From Pseudoselenomonas ruminantium (GTDB lineage Bacteria; Bacillota; Negativicutes; Selenomonadales; Selenomonadaceae): 5,885 nt of DNA. The notes beneath the pieces are model-generated. The model saw only the letters and a program-made list of their open reading frames with translations. It was not told the origin of the DNA and made no database searches. Shown here piece by piece: positions 1 through 5,369 of this stretch. A program made the position numbers and the translations under genes. The DNA lies in assembly GCA_002373045.1 (NCBI GenBank), contig DFHU01000075.1:1-5885 (forward strand), written 5' to 3'. Position 1 is the stretch's first letter. Each line of letters opens with the position of its first letter.

Positions 1-92
1 TGTCCACTTATATACATATTTATCAATATTTTCGACTACTTAACGGTTCGTCCTTAAATCTTAAATCCTTTTGTTTTCATTATAGCATTGAA
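1..92 (-). promoter_or_regulatory. Leftward promoter and leader of a gene beyond the left edge
   Basis: On the minus strand a TATAAT -10 box (79-84) is preceded by TGC, which makes an extended -10. A TTGATT -35 box (103-108) sits 18 bases upstream. The predicted start is near 72, so at least 70 bases of leader run off the window. The leader contains a tandem GATTTAAG/ATTTAAGG repeat (about 47-68). I see no start codon with a convincing ribosome site before the edge. The -35 box lies inside the loop of the dhaL terminator hairpin, so the two signals overlap. The motifs are seen directly; activity is inferred. Confidence 0.5.
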
Positions 93-124
93 ATAAGGGC
101 CAAATCAAAATGACTGGCCCTTAT
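93..124 (-). terminator. Intrinsic terminator of the dhaK-dhaL operon
   Basis: A perfect 10-base-pair inverted repeat (ATAAGGGCCA at 93-102, TGGCCCTTAT at 115-124) with a 12-base loop starts 8 bases beyond the dhaL stop codon. On the minus strand it is followed by a modest T-rich run (TTATTTCAAT). It closes the operon after dhaL, so no dhaM is co-transcribed downstream. Confidence 0.75.
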
Positions 125-131
125 GGGAAGT

Positions 132-779
132 TTATTCAACATTCATTTCTATGGCTGTTTTGTGCAGGGTCTGCAGCATCAGCATGACGGTGGTGGCACC
201 GGGGTCCTGATGGCCGATACTGCGCTGTCCAATATAGGCAGCTCTGCCTTTATTGGCGGAAATGGTTTTGGTAAATTCCACACCATTTTCGGCAGCTTCT
301 GCACCAGCAAGAAAAATTTCGGGCAGGCTTTGACCTTCTTCTAATTTTTCCTGCATTGCCCGGACGGCGGGAAATAGCGCGTCCAACATGGTTTTTTCGC
401 CTTCTGTACTTCGGCCAATCATCGAAACGCCCATGGTTCCGTCTTCAAATGCCAATACCCAGTTTGCTGCCTCCATGGAGGTGTTGCCAATATTGGAAAT
501 GCTGGCCTGCAAGAAAAACTTGCCGAATAATGGGCCGGCGGCACCGCCAATTTCCGTAATACAGCGCATGCCGATATGGTGAAGGATTTCACCTAAATCC
601 CCATTGCCTGCAGAAAGCTCCGGTAAATCAGACAGGATGAGGCGGGCGAATCTGGCCATATTGGTGCCGTGGTCGCCATCGCCAATGGCATTATCCAGGT
701 GATTTAAGTGTTCTTCATGTTCGATGATGTTGTGGCTTATGGCCTCAAAAGCTGCAAGCATGAATTCTTTTCCAGTCAT
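132..779 (-). CDS. dhaL: Dihydroxyacetone kinase nucleotide-binding subunit DhaL
   Basis: A 215-residue DhaL (DAK2 domain), a full-length cytoplasmic subunit. It carries the nucleotide (ADP or ATP, with magnesium) that passes phosphate to the ketose held by DhaK. The metal-binding signature is intact: L-D29 followed by IGDGDHG at 32-38, giving Asp29, Asp34 and Asp36. GGAAGPLFGKFF (78-89) and the C-terminal KGRA...GQRSIGHQDPGATTVM (177-199) match E. coli DhaL as I recall it. The ATG follows a strong GGGAGG site that overlaps the dhaK stop; only 13 bases separate the two genes, so translation is probably coupled. A terminator follows directly. Whether it works with a PTS DhaM protein, as in E. 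coli, or uses free ATP cannot be decided, because no dhaM is in the window. Confidence 0.95.
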   Translation of the reverse strand: MTGKEFMLAAFEAISHNIIEHEEHLNHLDNAIGDGDHGTNMARFARLILSDLPELSAGNGDLGEILHHIGMRCITEIGGAAGPLFGKFFLQASISNIGNTSMEAANWVLAFEDGTMGVSMIGRSTEGEKTMLDALFPAVRAMQEKLEEGQSLPEIFLAGAEAAENGVEFTKTISANKGRAAYIGQRSIGHQDPGATTVMLMLQTLHKTAIEMNVE

Positions 780-792
780 ATAGCATCCTCCC

Positions 793-1779
793 TCAACGTC
801 TGATGATGGATGTTACAGCTGCCGCATCATAAAGGGCTTTCAAGTGCGGGTCAAGACGCATGAGGCTTATTGAGAAACCGCCCATTTCTAAAGACGTCAT
901 GAAGTTGCCAATCATCGTATCATAAATCTTTATGCCCCGTTCAGAAAGATATTCGTGAATGCATTCATTGATTACATATAACTCCATCGGTGGTGTGCCG
1001 CCTAGACCATTAATCAGGACGACAACTTCGCTGTTCTCGTAATTGCAGTCCAACAGGATTAGCTCCAGCATTTGGTGGACGGTATCTTTGGCATTCATCA
1101 TATCGCAGCGCAGGACGCCCGGTTCGCCATGAAGGCCCATGCCGATTTCCATTTCATTTTCCCCAAGCTCAAAACTGGGTTCTCCATCTGAGGGGATGAT
1201 GCAGGGACGACAGGCAACACCGATGGTTCGAAGACCGGAGGCTGCCCATTCGGCAACTTCCTTGACCCGGTAGAGGTCAGAACCCATTTCAGCTTCGGCA
1301 CCGGCAATTTTCATTACCAACAGTACTCCTGCCAGACCGCGCCGTCCCACAGATTTCGTTTTCTGGGTTGCAACATCATCGGCAATGATGACGGATTCCA
1401 CCGCGATGCCTTCCATTTGCGCCATTTCCATGGCCATGCGGAAATTCAGTACATCACCAGTATAGTTTACAATTATGCAGAGTACACCTGCCTCGTTTTG
1501 GACTTCCTTGATTCCCTTGAGAAGCATGTCCGGGGTAGGGGAGGAAAAGAGTTTGCCGGGAATTCCTGCATCCAGCATTCCGTACCCTACATAGCCGTTT
1601 GGTGCAGGTTCGTGACCGCTGCCACAGCCGAAGACCAGAGCTACCCGGTCTGTTTTTTTATTCTGTCTGACCATGACGTTACAGCCTGGCAGTTGGCGGA
1701 GAATATGAGGCTTTGCTAATGCCATTCCGCGCGCGGCTTCCATTTCCAAATTCCCCGGCTCGTTGATGAACTTCTTCAC
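793..1779 (-). CDS. dhaK: Dihydroxyacetone kinase substrate-binding subunit DhaK (variant pocket)
   Basis: A 328-residue DhaK-family protein, somewhat shorter than E. coli DhaK (356). The family binds dihydroxyacetone or a similar short ketose as a covalent hemiaminal on a histidine and phosphorylates it with DhaL. Catalytic residues are conserved: His56 in GSGHEP (53-58), Asp109 in NYTGD (105-109), and the covalent His217 in GLHGEPG (215-221). SPTPD (80-84) and GRRGLAG (145-151) are also typical. Against E. coli, the pocket region differs at Ser50 to Phe, Gly52 to Cys, His60 to Pro and Lys104 to Val, so the substrate may not be dihydroxyacetone itself. The start is GTG at 1777-1779, with an AGGTGA ribosome site six bases upstream; MKKFIN aligns with the E. 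coli N-terminus MKKLIN. It is first gene of the operon, divergent from the ferredoxin-regulator pair. A non-catalytic sensor paralogue of the DhaQ type is less likely, because dhaL is adjacent. Confidence 0.92.
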   Translation of the reverse strand: MKKFINEPGNLEMEAARGMALAKPHILRQLPGCNVMVRQNKKTDRVALVFGCGSGHEPAPNGYVGYGMLDAGIPGKLFSSPTPDMLLKGIKEVQNEAGVLCIIVNYTGDVLNFRMAMEMAQMEGIAVESVIIADDVATQKTKSVGRRGLAGVLLVMKIAGAEAEMGSDLYRVKEVAEWAASGLRTIGVACRPCIIPSDGEPSFELGENEMEIGMGLHGEPGVLRCDMMNAKDTVHQMLELILLDCNYENSEVVVLINGLGGTPPMELYVINECIHEYLSERGIKIYDTMIGNFMTSLEMGGFSISLMRLDPHLKALYDAAAVTSIIRR

Positions 1780-1815
1780 AATCTCACCTCTTTGCGTGTA
1801 TCAGACAAAATATCG

Positions 1816-1844
1816 TGTATATCTAATTTCAAAGGCAACAATAA
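1816..1844 (-). promoter_or_regulatory. Candidate dhaK promoter
   Basis: On the minus strand a TTATTG -35 (1839-1844) and a TATACA -10 (1816-1821) are separated by exactly 17 bases. The predicted start near 1809 gives a leader of about 30 bases before the GTG. The -35 lies inside one arm of the inverted repeat at 1837-1878, as expected if a regulator acts there. The boxes are seen; activity is inferred. Confidence 0.5.
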
Positions 1845-1878
1845 AGGGGCATAAATTAAATATAGTCCCCTTATTGTT
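1837..1878. promoter_or_regulatory. Inverted repeat, candidate operator upstream of dhaK
   Basis: The arms AACAATAAAGGGG (1837-1849) and CCCCTTATTGTT (1867-1878) are complementary apart from one extra A, with an AT-only-like spacer of 17 bases. The left arm covers the proposed dhaK -35 box. Because it lies upstream of the predicted transcript start, it is better explained as a protein-binding site than as an RNA hairpin. The likeliest ligand is the CdaR/PucR-type regulator encoded at 2543-3718, which is inference from proximity. Confidence 0.5.
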
Positions 1879-1923
1879 ACAATTAATTCGTTTTACGAAG
1901 AGGTTTTTCCTGCTTGCCAAGAA

Positions 1924-1944
1924 AAAAATTCAATGTGAATTTTT
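1924..1944. promoter_or_regulatory. Palindrome, candidate operator of the ferredoxin operon
   Basis: A perfect inverted repeat has nine-base arms, AAAAATTCA (1924-1932) and TGAATTTTT (1936-1944), with a three-base centre. It sits where the -35 element of the ferredoxin promoter would be expected. Its sequence differs from the dhaK-side repeat, so it may bind a different protein. It does not look like a terminator, as no gene ends here. Confidence 0.4.
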
Positions 1945-1952
1945 GTCCTGTG

Positions 1953-1961
1953 TGGTATCAT
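1953..1961 (+). promoter_or_regulatory. Candidate extended -10 promoter of the ferredoxin-regulator operon
   Basis: TGG followed by TATCAT (1956-1961) forms an extended -10 element, with a predicted start near 1968. No good -35 box is present at the right distance; that space is taken by the palindrome at 1924-1944, which is consistent with an activator-dependent or repressed promoter. It leads to an AAGGGGG ribosome site (1985-1991), eight bases before the ATG at 2000. Confidence 0.4.
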
Positions 1962-1999
1962 ATATTTTGGAAGTATAGTATCGTAAGGGGGATTTTTTT

Positions 2000-2542
2000 A
2001 TGGAACCGCAGCAGTTGGGGTTTCTGGTGGATTTATCCCGCTGTGTGGGATGCAGGGCTTGTGAAAAGGCCTGCCATCATAAGCATCCGGATTTGCCGCA
2101 GGCTTTCCGTCATGTGGATGAATGGGCAGGAGATAGGCGTGAACAGGGATTTTTATCCATGTCATGCAATCATTGTGCCTCACCGGAATGTATGCGGGTT
2201 TGTCCTATGGGGTGTTATGAAAAACGTCGTGATGGCATTGTCTTGCATAATAGTGCCAAATGTATTGGCTGCGGCCGTTGTGTGGGAGCATGCCCTTTTC
2301 ATGCACCGAGGCTGCTGCCGACTACGGGGAAAGTGGCTAAATGTGATATGTGTCGTGAACGGCTGGTGGAAGGGAAACAGCCAAAATGTGTAGAGGCCTG
2401 CCCTGTGGAGGCCTTGCGGCTTTGTAGTATGGAGGGGGAAGCGATAGACTGGCAGGATTATCCGCTGGTGCGCTATACGCAACCGTCCTTGAAATTTATC
2501 AAGGCGCGGCAGCCTGTATGTTTTTGGCGGGAGGACAGATAG
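2000..2542 (+). CDS. DmsB-like polyferredoxin with four [4Fe-4S] sites
   Basis: A 180-residue electron-transfer protein of the DmsB/NrfC/HycB type, with no signal peptide or membrane segment. Sixteen cysteines form four cluster sets: 15/18/21/25 (CxxCxxCxxxC), 56/59/64/68 (CxxCxxxxCxxxC followed by P), 88/91/94/98 (CxxCxxCxxxCP) and 115/118/130/134 (CxxCx11CxxxCP). Further cysteines are at 72, 142 and 174. The C-terminal YTQPSLKF segment resembles the tail of DmsB subunits, which are about 205 residues. Such proteins normally wire a molybdopterin catalytic subunit to a membrane anchor, but neither is encoded here. Instead the stop codon abuts the ATG of a transcriptional regulator, and dhaK is divergent. 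The start is set by an AAGGGGG ribosome site. Its partner is unknown: it could serve a distant oxidoreductase, or have a regulatory redox role with the downstream protein. Confidence 0.9.
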   Translation: MEPQQLGFLVDLSRCVGCRACEKACHHKHPDLPQAFRHVDEWAGDRREQGFLSMSCNHCASPECMRVCPMGCYEKRRDGIVLHNSAKCIGCGRCVGACPFHAPRLLPTTGKVAKCDMCRERLVEGKQPKCVEACPVEALRLCSMEGEAIDWQDYPLVRYTQPSLKFIKARQPVCFWREDR

Positions 2543-3718
2543 ATGGAAAAAGAACAAGTGGAGCTATGGCAAGCTGAAGACATTGCAGGCAAGCTGGCTG
2601 TCGTTCACACATACACGGGACTGGAACTCGTGGTATTGGATAATTTAGGTGACTTGCGGGGAAAAACCATGGGCTTTCGTGAGGAAAGTTATTCCCTGCT
2701 GCGTCGGAATCAGCAGGCATTGCAGAAAAATGAACTGGCGGTATTTGCGAATTTGACCATCATTCCCTTAAAGCAGGAACGACAGCTGCGGGGCTGGCTG
2801 GTTGCAGAGACGCCGGTAGGCAGCATGACCGAAACAGCTGACTGCCTGTTTCGGGAATTGGGGATGCAGCTGACTTTCCTGCTTTGGCATGAGGGGGAAA
2901 TCCGGAATATCGAGCGAAAACATCGGGAACAGTTTCTCTATGACATTCTCTATCATAATTTTTCGTCTTCAGAGGAAGTTATCCGCATGGGCAGGTTTTG
3001 GAATATGCGGTTGGAGAAACCACATCATGTGGTGGTCGTGGAATTTGACCAGCATATTGATGTGGATAAGCACGCACAACTGTTGGCTGAGCTTGACCGG
3101 GAATGGATGCGGATACTCTCTGCTCGCTTTGTGCAACCGATATTGATGCTTTTGAATATGCAGCTGATTATTCTGTTTGAGGATGACCGGGAACCGGCGC
3201 GCAGTCAGGGGGAAATTGCCGCCATTATGGCAGAGGCTATGGCCAAGGTAAAAGCGGACTTCCCTACAATTTTGCCGTTTTCCATCGGCATTGGCCGGCT
3301 GCATTATTCGGTGGCTGAAATCTGCCGCAGTTTTCAGGAGGCCAGGCAGGCATTGAGCCTCGGGCGTTTCCGTCAGCCGGAAAATGGTATAACCTGTTAT
3401 GAAGAATTGGGCGTATTGAAACTACTGTCGCATATCCGCACAGAGGAGTTGAACGATTTTGCGCAGGATACGCTGGAGGCGCTGATAGCCTATGACAGTC
3501 ATAACGATACCGAGCTGCTCAGGACACTGGAAATTTATTTTCAGGAAAATGAGTCTTTGCCGCTGGCTGCTGAAAAACTCTTCATCCATGCCAATACATT
3601 GCGAAACCGCTTGAAGAAAATTGAAAGCATTCTGGGGGTAGAGCTGAATCAGGCTGATGTGCGGGTACGTTTCTATGTGGCTTGTCAGGCATTGCGGATA
3701 ATCCGACAGACGGTGTAA
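2543..3718 (+). CDS. CdaR/PucR-family transcriptional regulator
   Basis: A 391-residue cytoplasmic DNA-binding protein. The C-terminus (about 322-385) is the PucR-type helix-turn-helix: LLRTLEIYFQ, then LAAEKLFIHANTLRNRLKKI (341-360) and ESILG. The middle (about 125-275) fits the degenerate GGDEF-like CdaR domain, ending in FSIGIGRLH and a SFQEARQALSLG helix. Residues 1-120 form a probable sensory domain, roughly GAF/PocR-like in secondary structure, that I cannot assign to a family. Relatives such as CdaR and PucR control sugar-acid, purine or polyol genes in response to metabolites. The ATG directly follows the TAG of the ferredoxin gene; the ribosome site GGGAGG lies within the ferredoxin coding region, indicating translational coupling. 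It probably autoregulates and controls the divergent dhaKL operon. It has only four scattered cysteines and no cluster motif, so any redox input would have to come from its partner. Confidence 0.88.
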   Translation: MEKEQVELWQAEDIAGKLAVVHTYTGLELVVLDNLGDLRGKTMGFREESYSLLRRNQQALQKNELAVFANLTIIPLKQERQLRGWLVAETPVGSMTETADCLFRELGMQLTFLLWHEGEIRNIERKHREQFLYDILYHNFSSSEEVIRMGRFWNMRLEKPHHVVVVEFDQHIDVDKHAQLLAELDREWMRILSARFVQPILMLLNMQLIILFEDDREPARSQGEIAAIMAEAMAKVKADFPTILPFSIGIGRLHYSVAEICRSFQEARQALSLGRFRQPENGITCYEELGVLKLLSHIRTEELNDFAQDTLEALIAYDSHNDTELLRTLEIYFQENESLPLAAEKLFIHANTLRNRLKKIESILGVELNQADVRVRFYVACQALRIIRQTV

Positions 3719-3895
3719 GATTCATTCCTCTGTAAATTTATACATTCATACCGTATATTTCTTGTAAAATATTACAGTATAACAACCACTTATATATCAT
3801 ATAATAAACGAGTAGTGTTTGTGCGGCATTGTCCGATTCCCAATCCCCATTGGCAATGCCCTTCGCGAGCTTCCCCAGTTCGCATAATAAATTAA
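3719..3895. other. Convergent intergenic region with nested hairpin, possible small RNA
   Basis: No convincing gene lies between the regulator stop and the shared terminator. A plus-strand TATAAT (3800-3805) lacks a clear -35. Downstream is a nested hairpin: GGCATTG (3825-3831) pairs with CAATGCC (3854-3860), enclosing CCAAT (3840-3844) paired with ATTGG (3849-3853) around a CCCC loop, with an eight-base bulge TCCGATTC. With the terminator at 3896-3932, this would give a transcript of about 130 bases. The stretch 3820-3885 is more GC-rich than its surroundings. On the minus strand a 75-codon frame (3738-3965) starting at TTG also spans it, but lacks a ribosome site. Confidence 0.3.
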
Positions 3896-3932
3896 GCCCT
3901 GGTTGGATTTTTCCCCAAAATCCAACTAGGGC
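3896..3932. terminator. Bidirectional terminator between regulator and cyclase genes
   Basis: GCCCT-G-GTTGGATTTT (3896-3911) pairs with AAAATCCAAC-T-AGGGC (3917-3932) around a five-base loop: 15 Watson-Crick pairs plus one G-T wobble on the plus strand. It is followed by ATTTATTTTAT rightward and TTAATTTATTA leftward. It starts 17 bases from the cyclase stop codon, so it is chiefly the cyclase terminator, and it can also stop read-through from the regulator operon. Confidence 0.85.
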
Positions 3933-3948
3933 ATTTATTTTATAAAAA

Positions 3949-5064
3949 TCATTTTCTTGTCTCAAGCAGTGTACACATCATTTTTTCCAAATACGTGATG
4001 GTATTTTGCATTTGTTGAATGCGGGTCTGCAAGTCAGCAATACTTTCTGATTGCATTGGCGTGTTGGCAGGCATGGGGCTGGCAGCCAGGGAAATATCGT
4101 GGTTATCAGCTGTTTCGGACATATCCGGCTGATAGAGCACATACTGTCCTTTGCCACGCCGCTTGGCTTCATAAAGTGCCTCGTCTGCCCGGGCGAACAA
4201 ATCCTCGTAGCTTTGGCCGTGAGCGGGATATTGGGCCGCACCAATGCTGATGGAGAACGCGTGGTGTTTGCCTTCTTTATGGAAGACTCGGGTAAGTCTG
4301 CGGCATAGTCCCAAACAGTGCCGTTGGAGAATATCGGTATTACTCATGCCTGGCAGGAGGATAACGAACTCATCTCCTCCGATGCGTCCTTTGATGTCGT
4401 TTTGCCGGAAATTTTTGTCGATGGACATACCAATTTCGCGTAATACTTTATCACCAAAAAGATGACCAAAGGTATCGTTGATGGTTTTGAACTCATCAGC
4501 ATCCACAATCAGCAGACTGGCTGAATCGGTTTCGGGACTTATTTTACGCAAAGCTGCACGAATACGGGCTTGAGCTGTTCCACGGGAAAGGAGTCCGGTC
4601 AGTGCATCGGTATTAGCCCGGCGGCTGATGCGTTCCTGCCAGAGCTTCTCTGCCTGGATATTGCGGATGTTGCCGAAGGCCATCATGGGACGCTTGCCTT
4701 GATAGTAAGTGACTAAATGCACTTCCGACCAAAGCCATAAAGGTTTTTTGCTGCTGCGCAGGCGCAGGCGGGCAGAACTATGGTATTGTTTCCGCGGAGT
4801 GCGGCGCGCGTGATAGAGACGGTGTAAATAATGTTCAAGCATACCGGCATCATCCGGATGAACCAAGCCGCCCAAAGTAAGTTGGGTAGATGCATAGTGG
4901 AAATGATCGGGTAGGGCATAACGATGCTTGTTGCTGGCGTCTCGGAGCTTGAACGTATCGGCAGTCAGATCCCATTGGAAAAAGATAACATTATCTGCTG
5001 ATTCTAGTGCTTCGTATACTGTAGGATTAAAATTGATAGGGATGACTGCAGAGGACTGAGTCAT
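3949..5064 (-). CDS. PAS-GGDEF diguanylate cyclase
   Basis: A 371-residue soluble protein predicted to make cyclic di-GMP from two GTP. Residues about 22-137 fit a PAS_3-type sensor fold (FFQWD, VHPDD at 68-72, GNIRNIQAEK at 131-140). The GGDEF domain runs from about 148 to 312. It has DALTGLLSR (153-161, Ser where Asn is usual), metal-binding Asp188, KTIND (193-197), the product-inhibition I-site RQND (220-223) five residues before GGDEF (229-233), and SISIGAA (271-277). All catalytic residues are present, so it should be active and feedback-inhibited. After the domain come a flexible segment and a coiled-coil-like helix (about 338-370, SIADLQTRIQQMQNTITYLE), an uncommon addition. No membrane segment is seen, and the signal sensed by PAS is unknown. 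The ATG is set by an AAGGAG ribosome site six bases upstream. It is a single-gene unit with its own promoter and terminator, and no EAL domain or target protein nearby. Confidence 0.93.
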   Translation of the reverse strand: MTQSSAVIPINFNPTVYEALESADNVIFFQWDLTADTFKLRDASNKHRYALPDHFHYASTQLTLGGLVHPDDAGMLEHYLHRLYHARRTPRKQYHSSARLRLRSSKKPLWLWSEVHLVTYYQGKRPMMAFGNIRNIQAEKLWQERISRRANTDALTGLLSRGTAQARIRAALRKISPETDSASLLIVDADEFKTINDTFGHLFGDKVLREIGMSIDKNFRQNDIKGRIGGDEFVILLPGMSNTDILQRHCLGLCRRLTRVFHKEGKHHAFSISIGAAQYPAHGQSYEDLFARADEALYEAKRRGKGQYVLYQPDMSETADNHDISLAASPMPANTPMQSESIADLQTRIQQMQNTITYLEKMMCTLLETRK

Positions 5065-5108
5065 ATGCTGCTCCTTAATCTAGCTAATTTGTATGTAAAT
5101 TAATTACA

Positions 5109-5137
5109 ATTATAGCAATTCGTCGGATGACTTGCAA
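5109..5137 (-). promoter_or_regulatory. Promoter of the diguanylate cyclase gene
   Basis: On the minus strand TTGCAA (5132-5137) and a perfect TATAAT (5109-5114, preceded by TTGC) are separated by exactly 17 bases. The predicted start is near 5102, leaving a leader of about 38 bases that contains the AAGGAG ribosome site. This is a housekeeping (sigma-A type) promoter, suggesting steady expression of the cyclase. Confidence 0.75.
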
Positions 5138-5327
5138 GGGCGATTTAGGACTAAAGAACCAATAAAGCAATTTATGGATAATGAAATGCTTTAATTTTTA
5201 GCTGAAAATCTTAAAAACAGGATTAGTATAACAGATTTTTCTTAAAGGAGCTTTAGAACAGGAAGAATTTGGGAAAAATAAAAGGAAAATCATTAAAAAG
5301 CTATGGATAGCCTTTTTTTGTCGGTTG
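5138..5327. other. AT-rich divergent intergenic region with two hairpins
   Basis: I see no gene here. One hairpin pairs TAAAGC-A-ATTT (5163-5173) with AAAT-GCTTTA (5184-5193), followed by five Ts on the plus strand. A second pairs AAAAAGCTA (5295-5303) with TAGC-C-TTTTT (5308-5317) and runs into a seven-T tract; it resembles a weak rightward terminator just before the rpiB promoter. Between them a TATAAC (5227-5232) could be a weak -10. A very short reading frame from a TTG at about 5268 ends inside the second hairpin, but support for translation is poor. Confidence 0.3.
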
Positions 5328-5336
5328 TGCTAAAAT
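5328..5336 (+). promoter_or_regulatory. Candidate extended -10 promoter of rpiB
   Basis: TGC followed by TAAAAT (5331-5336) forms an extended -10, with a predicted start near 5343 and a leader of about 27 bases. No consensus -35 is present at 17 bases, and the T tract at 5313-5319 lies immediately upstream. The ribosome site is the GGCGGGG run (5357-5363), six bases before the ATG. Confidence 0.45.
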
Positions 5337-5369
5337 GTAAGCTAGTATGTAAGAAAGGCGGGGATCCTG

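Noticed and set aside
1417..1719. A 100-codon plus-strand frame inside dhaK
   Set aside because: It lies antisense to conserved DhaK motifs and has no own signals.
1936..1952. Possible CRP/FNR site starting with TGTGA upstream of the ferredoxin gene
   Set aside because: The second half does not match TCACA or ATCAA; the perfect palindrome at 1924-1944 describes the sequence better.
1914..2393. A 159-codon plus-strand frame overlapping the ferredoxin gene
   Set aside because: It is a shadow frame: the overlapping frame from 2000 has four perfect iron-sulfur cysteine sets and a strong ribosome site.
3763..3776. Small palindrome TGTAA-AATA-TTACA after the regulator gene
   Set aside because: Short and AT-only-like; such repeats are expected by chance in this AT-rich region, and no promoter is placed around it.
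5163..5199. Hairpin with five Ts in the cyclase-rpiB intergenic region as a terminator
   Set aside because: No gene ends upstream of it on the plus strand and the stem is weak with a bulge; kept only as a note in the intergenic entry.
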